Source: Pseudisothecium myosuroides
Taxonomy: Eukaryota; Streptophyta; Bryopsida; Hypnales; Lembophyllaceae
Assembly (NCBI GenBank): GCA_951799445.1
Contig: OX637288.1
Coordinates: forward strand, 12,402,501-12,466,500
DNA length: 64,000 bases
Reading direction: 5' to 3'
This document shows positions 36,371 to 48,151 of the stretch, one piece after another. The number at the start of each line of letters is the position of its first letter. The first letter of the stretch is position 1. The notes under the pieces are model-generated. The model searched no databases, was not told where the DNA came from, and saw nothing but the letters and a program-made list of their open reading frames with translations. The translations under genes were made by a program, and so were the position numbers.

Positions 36371-37717
36371 GTTGATCGTGAGGAACAAAGAAAATTGTAT
36401 TCCACGTTATTGATAATTTCAACCTTACAAATCCAAATAGTAGTGGAAACATGTTTTTGTATAGACCAAATAAATGAACAACACAAGACCCAAAACTAGT
36501 CTAAATTGTTACGGAGACCTTTTGGTCGGAAATTCCATGGTCTACACAAACAATGTTTCCACTATTCAAAATGTACATTCAATTTAAAAACAATATTAAT
36601 AGGACAAGACCCTTTCCTAATCCATCCATCATGTGACGGAGTTGATCGTGAGGAACAAAGTGCATTATATCCCATATGATTAATAATTTCAACCTTGCAA
36701 ATCCACACATTAGAGGAAACATGTTTTGCCTAGACCAAATAAATGAACCAAACAAGACCCAAAACTAGTCCAAATTGTCGTGGAGATCTTTTGGTCGGAA
36801 ATTCCATAACCTACACAAGCAATGTTTCCACTATTCAAAATGTACATTCAATTTCAATGCCCTATTAATAGTACAAGATCCTTTCCTAATCCATCCATCA
36901 TGTGACGAAGCTGATCGTGAGGAACACACTCCATTATATCCACATTGATTAATACTTTCAACCTTGCGAATCCAAATAATAGTGGAAACATGTTTTGCAT
37001 AGACCAAATAAACGAACAACACAAAATCCCAAACTAGTCTAAATCGTCATGAAGATCTTTTGGTCGGAAATTCCATGGTCTACACAAACAATGTTTCCAC
37101 TACTCAAAATGTACATTCAATTTCAAAACCCTATTAATAGGACAAGATCCTTTCCTAATCCATCCATCATGTGACGGAGCTGATCTTGAGGAACAAAGTG
37201 CATTATATCCCACATGATTAATAATTTCAACCTTGCAAATCCAGACATTAGTGGGAACATGTCTTGCCTAGACCATATAAATGAACCACACAAGACCCAA
37301 AACTAATCTAAATTGTCGTGGAGATCTTTTGGTCGGAAATTCCATAATCTACACAAGCAATGTTTCTACTATTCAAAATGTGCATTCTATTTCAAAGCCC
37401 TATTAATAGTTCAAGGTCCTTTCCTAATCCATCCATCATGTGACGGAGCTGATCATGAGGAACACACTTCATTATATCCACATGATTAATACTTTCAACC
37501 TTGCAAATCCAAATACTAGTGGAAACTTGTTTTGCATAGACCAAATAAACGAACAACACAAAACCCCAAACTAGTCTAAATCGTCATGAAGGTCTTTTGG
37601 TCAGAAACTCCATAGTCTACACAGACAATGTTTCCACTACTCAAAATGTATATTCAGTTTCAAAACCCTATTAATAGTACAAGACCCTTTCCTAATCCAT
37701 CCATCATGTGACGGAGC
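36371..37717. repeat. 269-bp satellite, five tandem copies with alternating A/B variants
   Basis: The landmark TCCATCCATC recurs at 36621, 36890, 37159, 37428 and 37696, that is every 268-269 bp. Units 2 and 4 share one set of variants (GAACAAAGTGCATTATATCCC, CACAAGCAATG). Units 3 and 5 share another (GAACACAC, ATAAACGAACAACACAAAA). The array therefore has a 538-bp higher-order period. No protein is encoded. Confidence 0.9.
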
Positions 37718-38204
37718 TTATTAGAATAACTAACAAACCTTAGCACAAAGCTCCAAACTCTACTACATATATGTACATATCCTACTATAGTGAAGTTCAT
37801 TTGCTATTCCAACAAGCTCCTTTTGGGTAAACTGGGAGTGTGAAAATATGAGTGGTCCTAGATCTTTGCACTGAAGTTATTCTTCAGGCGCCCTGCCTCT
37901 TCTTTTCCAATTTGTTAGGGGAAAATAATTAAAATTAAAAAAAATTAAAATACTGCTCCATGGTACATCATTATCATGTGCACTTGCACTTTAAAACTTT
38001 CATGATTCCTTGTTTTTTTATATTTGTGGTGTAAAAGGTAGCCCAAAAGGAAGACTTCCTTTCCGAAAGAAAATGGACCATTGACTGATGAGATTGCAGC
38101 ATGGTATGTTCTGGCCGGGCGGGCCTTGCCTGAGTGTTCTCGGGGTCAAGGTTCTCGGGGTTCGTCCAGGATTTGGTTTTGTTTGGTTACTATATAGGGT
38201 AGGA
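37718..38204. other. Intergenic DNA, no gene seen
   Basis: No recognisable feature. A GC-richer patch at 38110-38165 contains 'ggttctcggggttc'-like repeats. Confidence 0.3.
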
Positions 38205-38500
38205 GGCTCTAAAAGCGACGAGGCTGTAAAACTGATCATGGCATAGAGGTACATTTTGCTTTCTTCCATGTACTAATAGTGTACATTTCAGGAGGTGGTC
38301 GCTTTTAGTGACCACTGGATTTTAACTTCAAAAATTCATAACTAATTTCACAAAGGTCCAAAAAATATGAAACAACTTGGGTTAGATGCAAATTCCATTT
38401 TGCTTCCTACTAAAATTTACTGAAAATTGTTTCAAGGAGTTTTGCTTCCCTGAAATGGCAAACAACTCTTAGATGGTCGGTTTATGAGCCTCCTACCTTA
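38205..38500. mobile_element. MITE family M, copy 3 (inverted)
   Basis: The ends are GGGTAGGAGGCTC and GAGCCTCCTACCTTA. Read in reverse it aligns with the other copies (complement of GGCATCTAACCCAAGTTG appears as CAACTTGGGTTAGATGC). Non-coding. Confidence 0.85.
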
Positions 38501-38524
38501 CTCCTTATATTTTTATGTTTTTAT

Positions 38525-38575
38525 ATTTTAGTTTTTTTTGAAACAAATGGACAATTTCCATTGAAAATTGGAAAC
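38525..38575 (-). mobile_element. 3' end scrap of a LINE
   Basis: The minus strand reads CAATGGAAATTGTCCATTTG then TTTCAAAAAAAA. This is the same terminal motif and A-tail as the LINE fragment at 48152-48800. Confidence 0.5.
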
Positions 38576-39222
38576 AGTACTTATTCAGTTACTGTTGCTA
38601 CCACTACAATCAAGTTTACTGTTGTTGCCGATTGGGCGGCTTTGGTCTTGGGGCCTGGCCGGACCACCAGACAAGCAGTAAGAATGTGCGGTCCGTTGGA
38701 AACCGCCATCATCACTCCCGCGGACCACAGAGGTCCACCGGCCGGTCCGGTCTCGTACTTGCATTGTAAACCGATTGCAGCCACAACAATGGAAGCCGCT
38801 TTTCTATCTCAAGGCTTCAGCAGGGTTGGTCGCCCATGCCATCAGGGCTTTTTTTTTTGGCGAAATTTCGCCAGATTCCAACTCCCTCTGACAGATTTTC
38901 GCCACTGTGCTTGGCTCCCTCCAAATATTCACCAACAAACGGAGGGCACAGAGGGGCTCCACTGTTCATCTACAGTGCGAAAAAAAAAAGCCTTGCTTGC
39001 CATTGCATTGTCAGCAACAGCATTGTGAGAACCGTACGCCCAATTAAAAAGTGCAAAGACATCATCAACCCAAAGTCCACTTGTAACTGTTATGTAAGGT
39101 TATATGCTTGTGTACGAAGCTGCCGAAAGTGCTCTGCTGCAACGACGCCACATCACGACTTGGTTCAGAAAAAAAAAGGAGACTGACGTCACACAATGTT
39201 CCGGGAGGACCACCGGGCAGGC
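38576..39222. other. GC-rich island of unknown origin
   Basis: About 650 bp is markedly richer in GC than everything for 15 kb on either side (for example CCGGCCGGTCCGGTC at about 38737 and the stretch ending CCGGGCAGGC at 39222). Overlapping open frames exist (plus 38561-39028, 155 codons; plus 38836-39186), but I recognise no domain. It is bounded by a LINE 3' end and a MITE. It may be a captured or transduced gene fragment. Confidence 0.4.
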
Positions 39223-39516
39223 AAGGTAACTACACCCAATTTCAACCCCTTCCTAAAATTGACCCTACATATTCTTGCCTAAAATGTACTCCCAATATTC
39301 ATAAGAGTCTAGGGACGGTTTTAGAAACACCTATTATCAGCACTTTGAATATTTATAGTTTATTTATACAGTGTCCAAAAAATGCATTTGTAGAGAATCT
39401 AGAATCCCCTATGGACTACCAACAAGACCCCGCAAGAAAATTTCCAACGTAATAATGAGAACCATGTTGAAATCAACTGAATTGCTTAAACGGTCAATTT
39501 TAGGTGTAGTTACCTT
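39223..39516. mobile_element. MITE with AAGGTAACTACACC ends
   Basis: 294 bp with inverted ends AAGGTAACTACACCCAATTT and its complement (AAATTGACC-side, ending GGTGTAGTTACCTT). Related ends occur on the foldback element at 31831-32672. Non-coding. Confidence 0.75.
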
Positions 39517-39727
39517 ACTTCATTGGTAGCTGGTGGAATTGGGGGGAAAAAATTTGATTGCAATTTGCAAAACATTGGATGAAAATTGGTGAAAAAATCT
39601 ACTTAGAGTAAAAATAGAGAAAAAAATTGGACCCAATAATTGAAAAATTGGTACAAAATGGAAACTGAAGAAAAATATTTGGTAATACTTAAAAAATATC
39701 TCAGAATGTGTCATTTCAAAAATTTAA

Positions 39728-40379
39728 CCCCTTAAGGATGGACAAAGCCTATGACCTTGTAGTCAAATTTGAAGGTCTCTCACTACATATCCTCCATTTC
39801 TTCCCCATTTACGAGTGAATTTCTTTGGTATTATATTTAAAAGATGAGATCACATTAAATTTTTAAATTTTTTTGTAAAATTTTCAAATTACCATGAATT
39901 TTTGAAGAAAAAGTGAAGAAAATTCATATCAAATACTAATTCTGTTCAAAAAATCTAAATAGAAGTATAGAGCATTTGCGGTTTAAGAATTTTTTGTGTT
40001 ACTCCGTATTTAAGAAATGTGGCTACAAATCCTCAACTTCAAACTTCACTAAATTGCTTATATTTTTAGAAGCTCCAAATTGTTAGTTTGCTTAAAAGCA
40101 AAAGAAATTGTTTTGAATGTCAAAATGAAGTTCTAAGGCACAAGAGCTCAAAATCTTGAAATACATTGGATAGTGTACCATTTTTTTGATAAACTACCTT
40201 ATATAGAAAAATTTAAAAACTAAAATGTCTTGAACTTAAGTAACTCACTAGTGTGACTATAACATCAATAAAGTTGCACACCAAAACCCGGATGAAAATC
40301 ATCCATTCTTCAATGTGCACATAGCCTAGTGTAGTTGTCTATCCAAAAGACACAAAACGTCCTTGGCATGCTTCCAGGG
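39728..40379. mobile_element. Possible TTAA-flanked element, weak
   Basis: TTAA plus CCCCTTAAGG at 39724 on, and CCAGGG plus TTAA at 40374-40383, could be the ends of one 0.65-kb element. The termini match each other poorly, and the interior resembles only other decayed AT-rich DNA (7.3 kb, 43.5 kb). Confidence 0.3.
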
Positions 40380-40394
40380 TTAATAAGTTTGCTT

Positions 40395-41133
40395 GTAAGG
40401 TAGGAGGTCCATAAAGCGATCATCGAAGCCCTGAAATTGAATTTTGGAGAGGTAAAACACCTTGAAATATTTTTCAATAAGGTAAAAGCACTAATAGTCA
40501 ATTGTTTAAGCAATTTTAGAGTAGATTGTGTGCGATAACAGGTGGTGGAAAATTTAGGAAGATAGGAAATATGAAGATTGTACAATTTTTCAGAATTTTA
40601 TTCCCCAAATTGAATTTACAGTGAATTTTGGGAACCAAAAAGTGCATTTCACCAGTAGTCACTGTTTAGAGTCTTCCAATTCCAATCATTCAAGAACTAT
40701 TTTCCCATTCAATGCTTTATACTTTCTTACTCACTACTTTGGGACATGTGTCATGACTTTATTAGTCCCAACCTTGAAAAGGAAAATTAAAAAAACATTC
40801 CAAGCTTGGTTGGAAATTTGTGCCAAGCTTGGTTGGGTGATACATCACCCCTACACGTTGGGTGTTGGGCATGGTTGAGTACTAGTGCTTCTACCATAAA
40901 TTTTCCTTGAAAGACAAGAAAAATGGCATCCAACCCAAGTTGTTTCATATTTTTTGGAGCTTTGTGGAATTAGTTATGAAATTTTGAAGTTGACATGCCA
41001 TAGGGCTCTTAAAGCGACCACCTCCTAAAATGTACAATGTTTGTACATTTTGATACATTGAAGAAAGCAAAATGTACCTCTGTGTCATGTTCGGTTCAAA
41101 ATGCCCGATCACAATTCGAGCCTCCTACCTTAT
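40395..41133. mobile_element. MITE family M, copy 4, interrupted by another element
   Basis: The ends are TAAGGTAGGAGGTCC and GAGCCTCCTACCTTA. The interior is collinear with copy 1 except for a 415-bp insertion at 40481-40895. The host sequence resumes exactly (TTTTCAATAA, then ATAAATTTTCCTTG). Confidence 0.85.
40481..40895. mobile_element. Nested element with GGTA(A/G)AAGCACTA ends and ATAA target duplication
   Basis: 415 bp starting GGTAAAAGCACTAAT and ending ACTAGTGCTTCTACC, flanked on each side by ATAA (40477-40480 and 40896-40899). It interrupts MITE copy 4. No coding frame resembles a protein. Confidence 0.75.
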
Positions 41134-41859
41134 TCTAAAATATGGTCGAATCATACAAACTAGTGAGTGCCAATTTCTTCTTCATCATTCTTGACCTGTT
41201 TATTAATTCTTTAGTACCTAACTAACGACGATGGAATGTTTTTGCCTCTTAGATTGTGTTGTAGAGAACTTCCAACCCTTTTTGCAGAACATTATGATGC
41301 TGGCAACTGCAATCTTCCAAAAAAGTTTTTTTTATCATGACTTACAATAATAACTTAATAAAACTATTTTTCTTGCAATGGCATTTTCTATGTGTTTGAG
41401 TGTTTTCAAATACAAATATAGAATTATAAAAATTATAAAAATTGATCTTTACGAGGATCAGATAAAATATGGTACTGATCCAAATATGAAAACTCATTGA
41501 GATTGGAACTTAGTTGCCGACAAACAAGCAAAGGTGCCCAGAACATGCCCCGAACTGATTTGATTTCCAATGGCTCCGATTTCCGAACTTGGTGCTTTTT
41601 ATCAGCAAAGCCATGTGGTAGACCAGGACTTGCTCTGCACCCTAAAGCTTTGTGCTGGTCTCGGTTTCTTTTTGTTAATGCAATGGTCCTTTCCATTTGT
41701 TCAAAAAAACAAAAAAACAAAAAAACTTTGTGCTGGGGACGAATCACCATCTCAAGCACATTTGAGCGAAGGCTGGCATAAAGCCGAACATGGGGTACTT
41801 AGGAACTTGGGCTTTTGTTGACCCTTTCCAATAAGACATCTGCCCAATGTTGCCTCACT
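41134..41859. other. Intergenic DNA, no gene confirmed
   Basis: Overlapping frames at 41433-41821 on both strands resemble nothing I recognise. An A-rich simple tract (41700-41730) is bounded by two copies of CTTTGTGCTGG, suggesting a small local duplication. Confidence 0.35.
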
Positions 41860-42553
41860 TTGGTCATAGCTCGTAATTAGGTTCACCGGAGGTTTAATAC
41901 TTTTTTTTTGGCAACACAATGGTGAATTGAAGAATATTCTGGGTTTCTTTTCCACGACTTCAATGTAATGGATAAATAAAGGGACGTTGTAGGTGGTCAA
42001 AGCAAAAACATATAGCCGACAATACAGTAGGATGATCCATTGTTGCTCCTTTGGTTGTTGCATATACATAGACCTATGAGATTCATGTTTTTGGTCAAAG
42101 CACGTAATTAGGTTCACCGGGGTTTTAATACTCTTTTTTTTTGCAACTCAATGGCACATTGAAGAATATTTTGGGTTTCTTTCCCACGACTTCAATATTA
42201 TGGATAAATAAAGGGACGTTGTAGGTGGTCAAAGCAAAAACATGTAGCCGACAATAAAGTAGGATGATCCATTGTCGCCCCTTGGGTTGTTGCTTATACG
42301 TAGACCCATAAGATTCACGTTTTTGGTCAAAGCACGTAATTAGATTTGCCAGGGTTTTAATACTCTTTTTTTTTGCAACTCAATGGCACATTGAAGAATA
42401 TCCTGGGTTTCTTTCCCACGACTTCAATATTATGGATAAATCAAGGGACATTGTAGGTGGTCAAAACAAAAACATGTAGCTAAACAATAAAGTAGGATGA
42501 TCTATTGTCGCCCTTTGGGTTGTTGCATATATGTAGACTCATAAGATTCATGT
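41860..42553. repeat. Tandem repeat, 231-bp unit, three copies
   Basis: TTGGTCA(T/A)AGC(T/A)CGTAATTAG recurs at 41860, 42091 and 42323. Each unit continues with TTTAATACT, GGGTTTCTTT, CCACGACTTCAAT and AAGGGACGTTGTAGG (with small variants). A decayed fourth unit may follow to about 42780. The 121-codon reverse frame here is a by-product. Confidence 0.9.
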
Positions 42554-44394
42554 TTTTATGCCGGTTTGCAATATAACGGCGAACCAAAGAATTTTTATAT
42601 ACATTGTTTCAGTCAACTCAATTTTTAGTAAGAAAAAGACACAAAGTTAGCCAGACAAAGCAAAAACGTGCAGCTTCCCATTATTGTCCCTAGGGGAGAC
42701 TATTCTTGTGCATTTGGACTCTAATGTGGTTGCCTATATAGTTGCAATGGTAATCCAAAGCATCCCTTTAAATTGTGGATAATGAATGAACCCTTTGCCA
42801 TGTGTCTAAACCGCACAGTCATATTTCTTGCCATTATAGAACAAGTGACTATTCAACCCAATTCCACATTTAAAAAAGTCATAATGCAATCCTTTATAGT
42901 TTTCACTACATCAAAATGTAAGAGGGTGCAATTGGACTGAATAATAGGGGTTAGCAATTGGGTTGCTAGCAATTTTGCATATGTACATCTTAGTAGATCA
43001 TTCTTGTTCTTTCCAATCTTGTTAGCTTATTGAGTCCATGTATTACAATTATGACTAGGATTCCATTGCTCTCCACACTACAAGTGATGCTTGACTAAAG
43101 TTTTTTGGCCCTATTTTTTGGTCGGAAGACTTTAACAATGGGAATTTTCACATAGATACTGAAACTCGGAAAGCATTATAGTTCTATTGGAAATTTATTT
43201 TCATTGATATCCTTTGGCTATTCATTTGTAATTCTACTTAAAATGTAGAAAATAGTTTGAAATATAGATCAACTATTTGGAAAATGAATTTGCAACCACA
43301 GAGTGCTAATTTTCTAATTTTAGAATGATACAAGAAAAAAATTACGCACCATGATGTTCTACACTATATTGTGAACCCACGGAGCCTAAAAAATTGGCTA
43401 CGTCAATTCCAACCTAAAAGTCATCACTAGAATTTTATAGCAGTTTGAACTTCAAGTCTATAACCATGAAATGTTGATTTTTTAATTTTAGAGTGATAAT
43501 ATCAAAATAATTGCACCATAGTGCTCTACACTATATTACAACCTATTGAGAAATTTGTCTCTTAGTGATAAAATGCATTTGATATAGATTCTTTTACTTT
43601 TTGTTCAAGAAATTTAAATTTTTGCAAAAAAATGTAAAATTTTATGACTAATAGAAGACATGTTTTCACATCTTTAATTAAAAAATATATACAAAAAATT
43701 AAATTTATAGGTAATTGCAAATGAAGTTCAAAAAAGTAGTAATAAACTAGTCCTTTGAGGGTTATAATAAATTTGCATATTTCAATTGATTAGGAAGTCT
43801 TGGCAACTTGTAAACTTTAGAGGTGTATATTGACCAATTGTCTCTCATATGAGTCAATACAAAGACCTCAAAGATCCCATTGATTGGCTTCAAAACCATT
43901 CAACTCTAATTTTTTTTAAATGTTAAATTCCAATTTTTAGGCCTTTGTTTTGTAAATTAATTGAACTCCAAAGGCTAGAGGATCTCATTATTTGGTTCTC
44001 TCAAAATCTTTTGAACTCACTCAATTGAAAAGACACTACAGCCTTCAATTTTAGTCTCATGACTTTAAAATTCCATTATTTTTGTTACGGATGCATTTCA
44101 CCACTTTCGTCTTGGTTTCAATATGTTTTAGTTTTGTGCCTCTATGGCCCCCCATGGTTGCAAAGTGGATCCTATGTATACCAATACAAAAATTCTAATG
44201 GGCACTTAAAAATTTGGCTCAACAAACTTTGACCTAAAAGTTGTCACTGAAATTGCCTAAAAGCGGCTCTAGAAGAGATAAGGTATTGCTTGAAACCCTT
44301 GCCCAATGAATGTTAACTATCTCAAAACAATTGCTTTCAATCCCAACAAAGATACTTTCACTCTTTGAAAACCACTAAAGTTCCTACTACATTT
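42554..44394. other. AT-rich intergenic DNA, decayed repeats
   Basis: No gene. At 43380-43760 the sequence resembles the AT-rich stretch at 7240-7620 and ends with CCTTTGAGGGTTATAA, which looks like a mutated right end of a TTAA element. Confidence 0.35.
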
Positions 44395-45334
44395 GTCCCA
44401 AAACTTCCAAGGTCTTTTTTCATTAAAAAACATTCAAAACTGCCATTTCTATTGCAAAGAGCAAAAAAGTTCAATAATTATTTTTATTCTAATATCTAAT
44501 TGTAGGATCTTCCACTAATCTATTATAAGAACGCATGGAAGAAAATTTTTAAAAATTGACCATATAGATTGCAAGACATCTGCATCTAAAGTACAGAAAA
44601 CGGATTTTTTTTGCACTTTATGACTAGAATGTAAGATTTTGAATCTTCTTAATTTAAAATTTTTGCACTACTAATATTGAATTTAAAAAAATTATCTCTG
44701 AAGAATGGAGCTGAAATTTTAGGGTAAAAGAATTATCTTGAAGAATTGAATTGAAAATCCATAATATGTTTTTTAACAATTTACTACTAAAAATTAATTG
44801 TTAAGTAGAAGGAGGTAGTTATGAATTTGAAGGAAAATGAAATTGTTAATAGCTCTAACATAGAATTGAAACACACTAATCCCAACAATGAGATTAGTCT
44901 AGCAAGTATACTAAACCTTATGGAACTTATTATTATTTTGAAAATTGAATTCAAAAACAAATTTGATAAATGAGTTATTTTAGAAAACACAATGATTGCC
45001 GGCAAAACAAGAAGCTCCATATCTTTCACATCACAAATCCAATTGGATTAAATCAAGGTTTTATATGTAGACAAAAATACAATCTATCAAAAAAAATCTT
45101 ACAAAACAAAATTCAATTTTTTATGGGTTTTCTTGCTTCCAAAAAACTACTTTTGGAACTTAGGGTGACATAACTTTTTCTTCTAGACACTGATTGAAAT
45201 AAAAAAATGTATTTCCAAAAAAATAATGTTTTTTTTAAGTTAAATATTCTAACAGAATGATAAAAATTGAGACTTGAAGAGCCTATCCAAAATCAATTTT
45301 GTCCCCTATAGAGACAATTATAGGACTCCAAGGG
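44395..45334. mobile_element. Diverged TTAA-type family A element (A7)
   Basis: The interior has AAAACTGCCATTTCTATTGC, TAGATTGCAAGACATCTGC and the later family A blocks in order. The right end CTCCAAGGG abuts TTAA (45335-45338). The left end is eroded. No coding function. Confidence 0.55.
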
Positions 45335-46303
45335 TTAAATTACAAAGAAGCGCTATAAAAGCATCCAATACGTATTGCAATTGGATGGATAATAAAAATG
45401 GATATATCTATCTTAATGAGCATGATAAAAATATCGTATTAGTTGGGAGGTATGCTAATTGGTGACGTAACTAATATTAGCCAATAATATAGGGTTTACA
45501 TGGTGGTTTTATTTTCAAGTAGAAATTAACAAAAAAACTTAAATTTTTAATTTAAATTACAATATTTGAAAAAAAATGACCATATTTGTAGTAAGAATGA
45601 CAACCATTATAAAAGAGACTCCATGTGCAATCAAGTTGAGTTTAAAATACAAATTGTAGCCTTCCCGCTTGTCTTAGACTATGGAAATTTCAATCATTCT
45701 TGCACTCTCTGCAAATGCAACACTAGGATTCTAGTCACCTACTTCCGCAACCTAGTCCCCCACCTAGTCCTACACCTAACTCACTTCAAACAACCGCATT
45801 CCTCAACCGGAATGGCAACTTATGATTCTGCATTCTATTACTACTTCAAAATCTACTGGAGCCGGCACTTCCCTCCATACCTCTACAACCTTATTCCCAG
45901 CACCGCCATTTACACTCCACGCTTGCACCTCCTTTCCGCTTGCATCTACACAACAACAATTGATTTTACTAATCTCCAATTTGCCGCATTGTCGCTTACC
46001 TTTTCGCTTTTGCCTCATCCCTCCAATTCCAAATTTTGATCCATTTCCTTGCAAGGGGGGGGGTTATACTTGCCTGATCAAGATTAGCCCAAGGAGGACA
46101 ACCAATGCTTATAGTTTAACTCGTCGTGGTCTGATCTGTTCCATGCCATTTGTTTGAGGTTGGACTCCATTCATTAGCTACCACTCTTCTCTCATTTAAG
46201 GTTGACCCCATTCTTCTCTAGTTCCTCATTTTTTATTTCTCATTTTGATTTCACTTCTGGTGCATCAAACATTTCCATTCCCCAACCTCTTTGCCAACTG
46301 ATG
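45335..46303. other. Intergenic DNA with a GC-balanced patch
   Basis: At 45640-46060 the plus strand is C-rich and the minus strand purine-rich. The longest frame (45566-46039, plus, 157 codons) and an opposing one (45803-46054, minus, 83 codons) have no domain I recognise. A G9 tract lies at about 46053-46062. It could be a decayed gene fragment. Confidence 0.35.
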
Positions 46304-47053
46304 TAGGGTGATTGCAAGAAACACTTGTCCTATTTCTTGTCCCCTTGCCCTTGAAAATTGGCTTTTTGCTCATAACTTTTGCATTGTTTGTCCATTTGGC
46401 ATGAAATTTGGAATGAAGGTAGATGTAGTAGTTGCAGACATTGAATAATTTCTTAAAAAAATTAAAATTATTTTACTATTTTTAACTTGTCCCCAATTGG
46501 ATGTCTACCTTGGCCATTTAGGAGGGTTTTAGTCCTATTTTTGACCCAAAAATGCGAATTTGAAGCTACAAATTGGACATGTCAAAGGTCCACTGACATT
46601 ATAAGGATTCACCAAAGACTTTTTGAAAATAGAAACATATTGGTTGCACACACGGGGTCAAAGTGACCTTCCTTTGTGTGAAGGCTGCAAAGAGGAAAAA
46701 AATTTCCTTCATGAATTTTTTGGTGTAATGCAAGTGCAATCTTCTCTAGCAAAAGAACTTTTTTTATGGATTTTTTTTGAATTATTAATAATGAAAAACT
46801 CCACAGACTCTTTTTCTACTATTTTCTACTCCTAGTGGCTTCTGTAGTGCTTTTTAGTAGTCTGTAGTACTGCATAGTATAGCATAGTACTAAATCAACG
46901 GTTTAGATATGCAGGCGCCTTGATTCAACGGCTCGGATTTGACAGGGTGTTGCTAACACATAGTATTGGTAATACTGCATTGTACAGCTAGTCCTATGGC
47001 CAAAAAAACGCAGTTTTGATGAAAAAACATGAAGTGTTTCTTGCAACTACCCT
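46304..47053. mobile_element. Inverted-terminal element, family H (H2)
   Basis: Left end TAGGGTGATTGCAAGAAACA; right end GTGTTTCTTGCAACTACCCT, its near-complement; about 750 bp. It is the same type of ends as 29066-29793. Non-coding. Confidence 0.7.
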
Positions 47054-47187
47054 GTATTCTACATCCACATCAATCTAACACCTTTGAATTTGTTTCTTTG
47101 GACTAGTGAATATCCCATTTTTTTAGTATCAATTTTCATTGACGAGCAATTGATTCTTCTGAGCATCTTTTCTCTCTATAGATTACG

Positions 47188-47710
47188 ATGAGCATTCAAA
47201 TATTGTGCGATCATGAAAGGGCTTTAATTGTAAAAATGCAAAAGGGTGGAATCAAATCCGGATGTATTGCTAAATTAATGGAAATGCCCTGTTCTATTGT
47301 ATCGACAGTCTTGACAAAATGGAAGAAATTTGGATGCATTACTAGGAATAAAACAAAATCTTGACAAAACTCTCAGATCGTTCACTTATCTAACAAGATC
47401 GGCTTCTCAATTTAGCGACACTTACAAAAACATTTGAAGTTCACCCGAAGACCATCCGCAAGCAAATATGTCGCCTTGGATTTGGAAATTGTGTAGCTCC
47501 AAGGAAACCCTATCTTAGTGTAGCTTATAGGAATCAAAGACTGGCTTTTGCTCGCAAGTATAGGCATCGGACTACTAAAGGTTGGAAAAATGTAATTTGG
47601 ATAGATGAGTCTTTGTTTGAACTCGACAGAGACTGTCGACACATTCCAGTTTGGTGAAAAGTTCACAAAAAACATGCAGACCATTGTTTCCCGCCCACTT
47701 TCAAATCAAA
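47188..47710 (+). pseudogene. Decayed Tc1-like (Tc1/mariner superfamily) transposase fragment
   Basis: A 58-codon N-terminal frame (47188-47364) reads like the helix-turn-helix of Tc1-like transposases: GGIKSGCIAKLMEMPCS then TVLTKWKKFG. After a stop and a break, a second frame (about 47413-47655) continues RKQICRLGFG, YRNQRLAFARKYR and GWKNVIWIDESLFEL. The last is the block with the first catalytic Asp (W-[ST/I]-DES). It ends at TGA; the second Asp and third acidic residue are not seen. It is therefore inactive and truncated. A nearby source for Stowaway or pogo MITEs is not implied. Confidence 0.75.
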
Positions 47711-48151
47711 GAGAATGTCGATAAAATTACAAGAAATTTGAACCCTATGGAGGGCTGTTAGGGTTTTGACAAATGTGCAATTACAACAAAAAATACATTT
47801 AAAAAAAATAATAGTAAATCATTTTTTAATCGAAATTTTGATAGAGCACACCGGCTGACTACTCACCTTACAGATTCCCTGACAACTTTTTGGGGTTGAT
47901 ATTTTTCCTAAATGCATATTTTCATACATCCTAGCAGCCCAAACGTGGCCTAAATTTTTTGCTAATGTGGTATGGGGGGCATTTAGCGGATTTGACAAAA
48001 GTCCTCTAGTTTTTATACCGCAAGGGGATTTGACAGTTTTATAAATCATTTTTATGAAAGCACTCTCTCCGGATTCTACTTCATGCACAATGCACTGCAG
48101 CAACTCACACTTATGGAAGACAGCGCTCCTATGCATCGCGGCAAACTTCCT
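47711..48151. other. Intergenic DNA between transposase and LINE fragments
   Basis: Nothing is recognised here. The reverse 140-codon frame at 47819-48241 mostly reads through the LINE tail and flank. Confidence 0.35.

Noticed and set aside
36371..37717. Periodic array considered as a CRISPR
   Set aside because: The whole 269-bp unit is repeated with no short repeat/unique spacer pattern, and the context is eukaryotic.
45566..46039. 157-codon plus-strand frame as a gene
   Set aside because: No recognisable domain, odd composition driven by a C-rich strand, and an overlapping opposite frame of equal quality. Recorded only as a patch.
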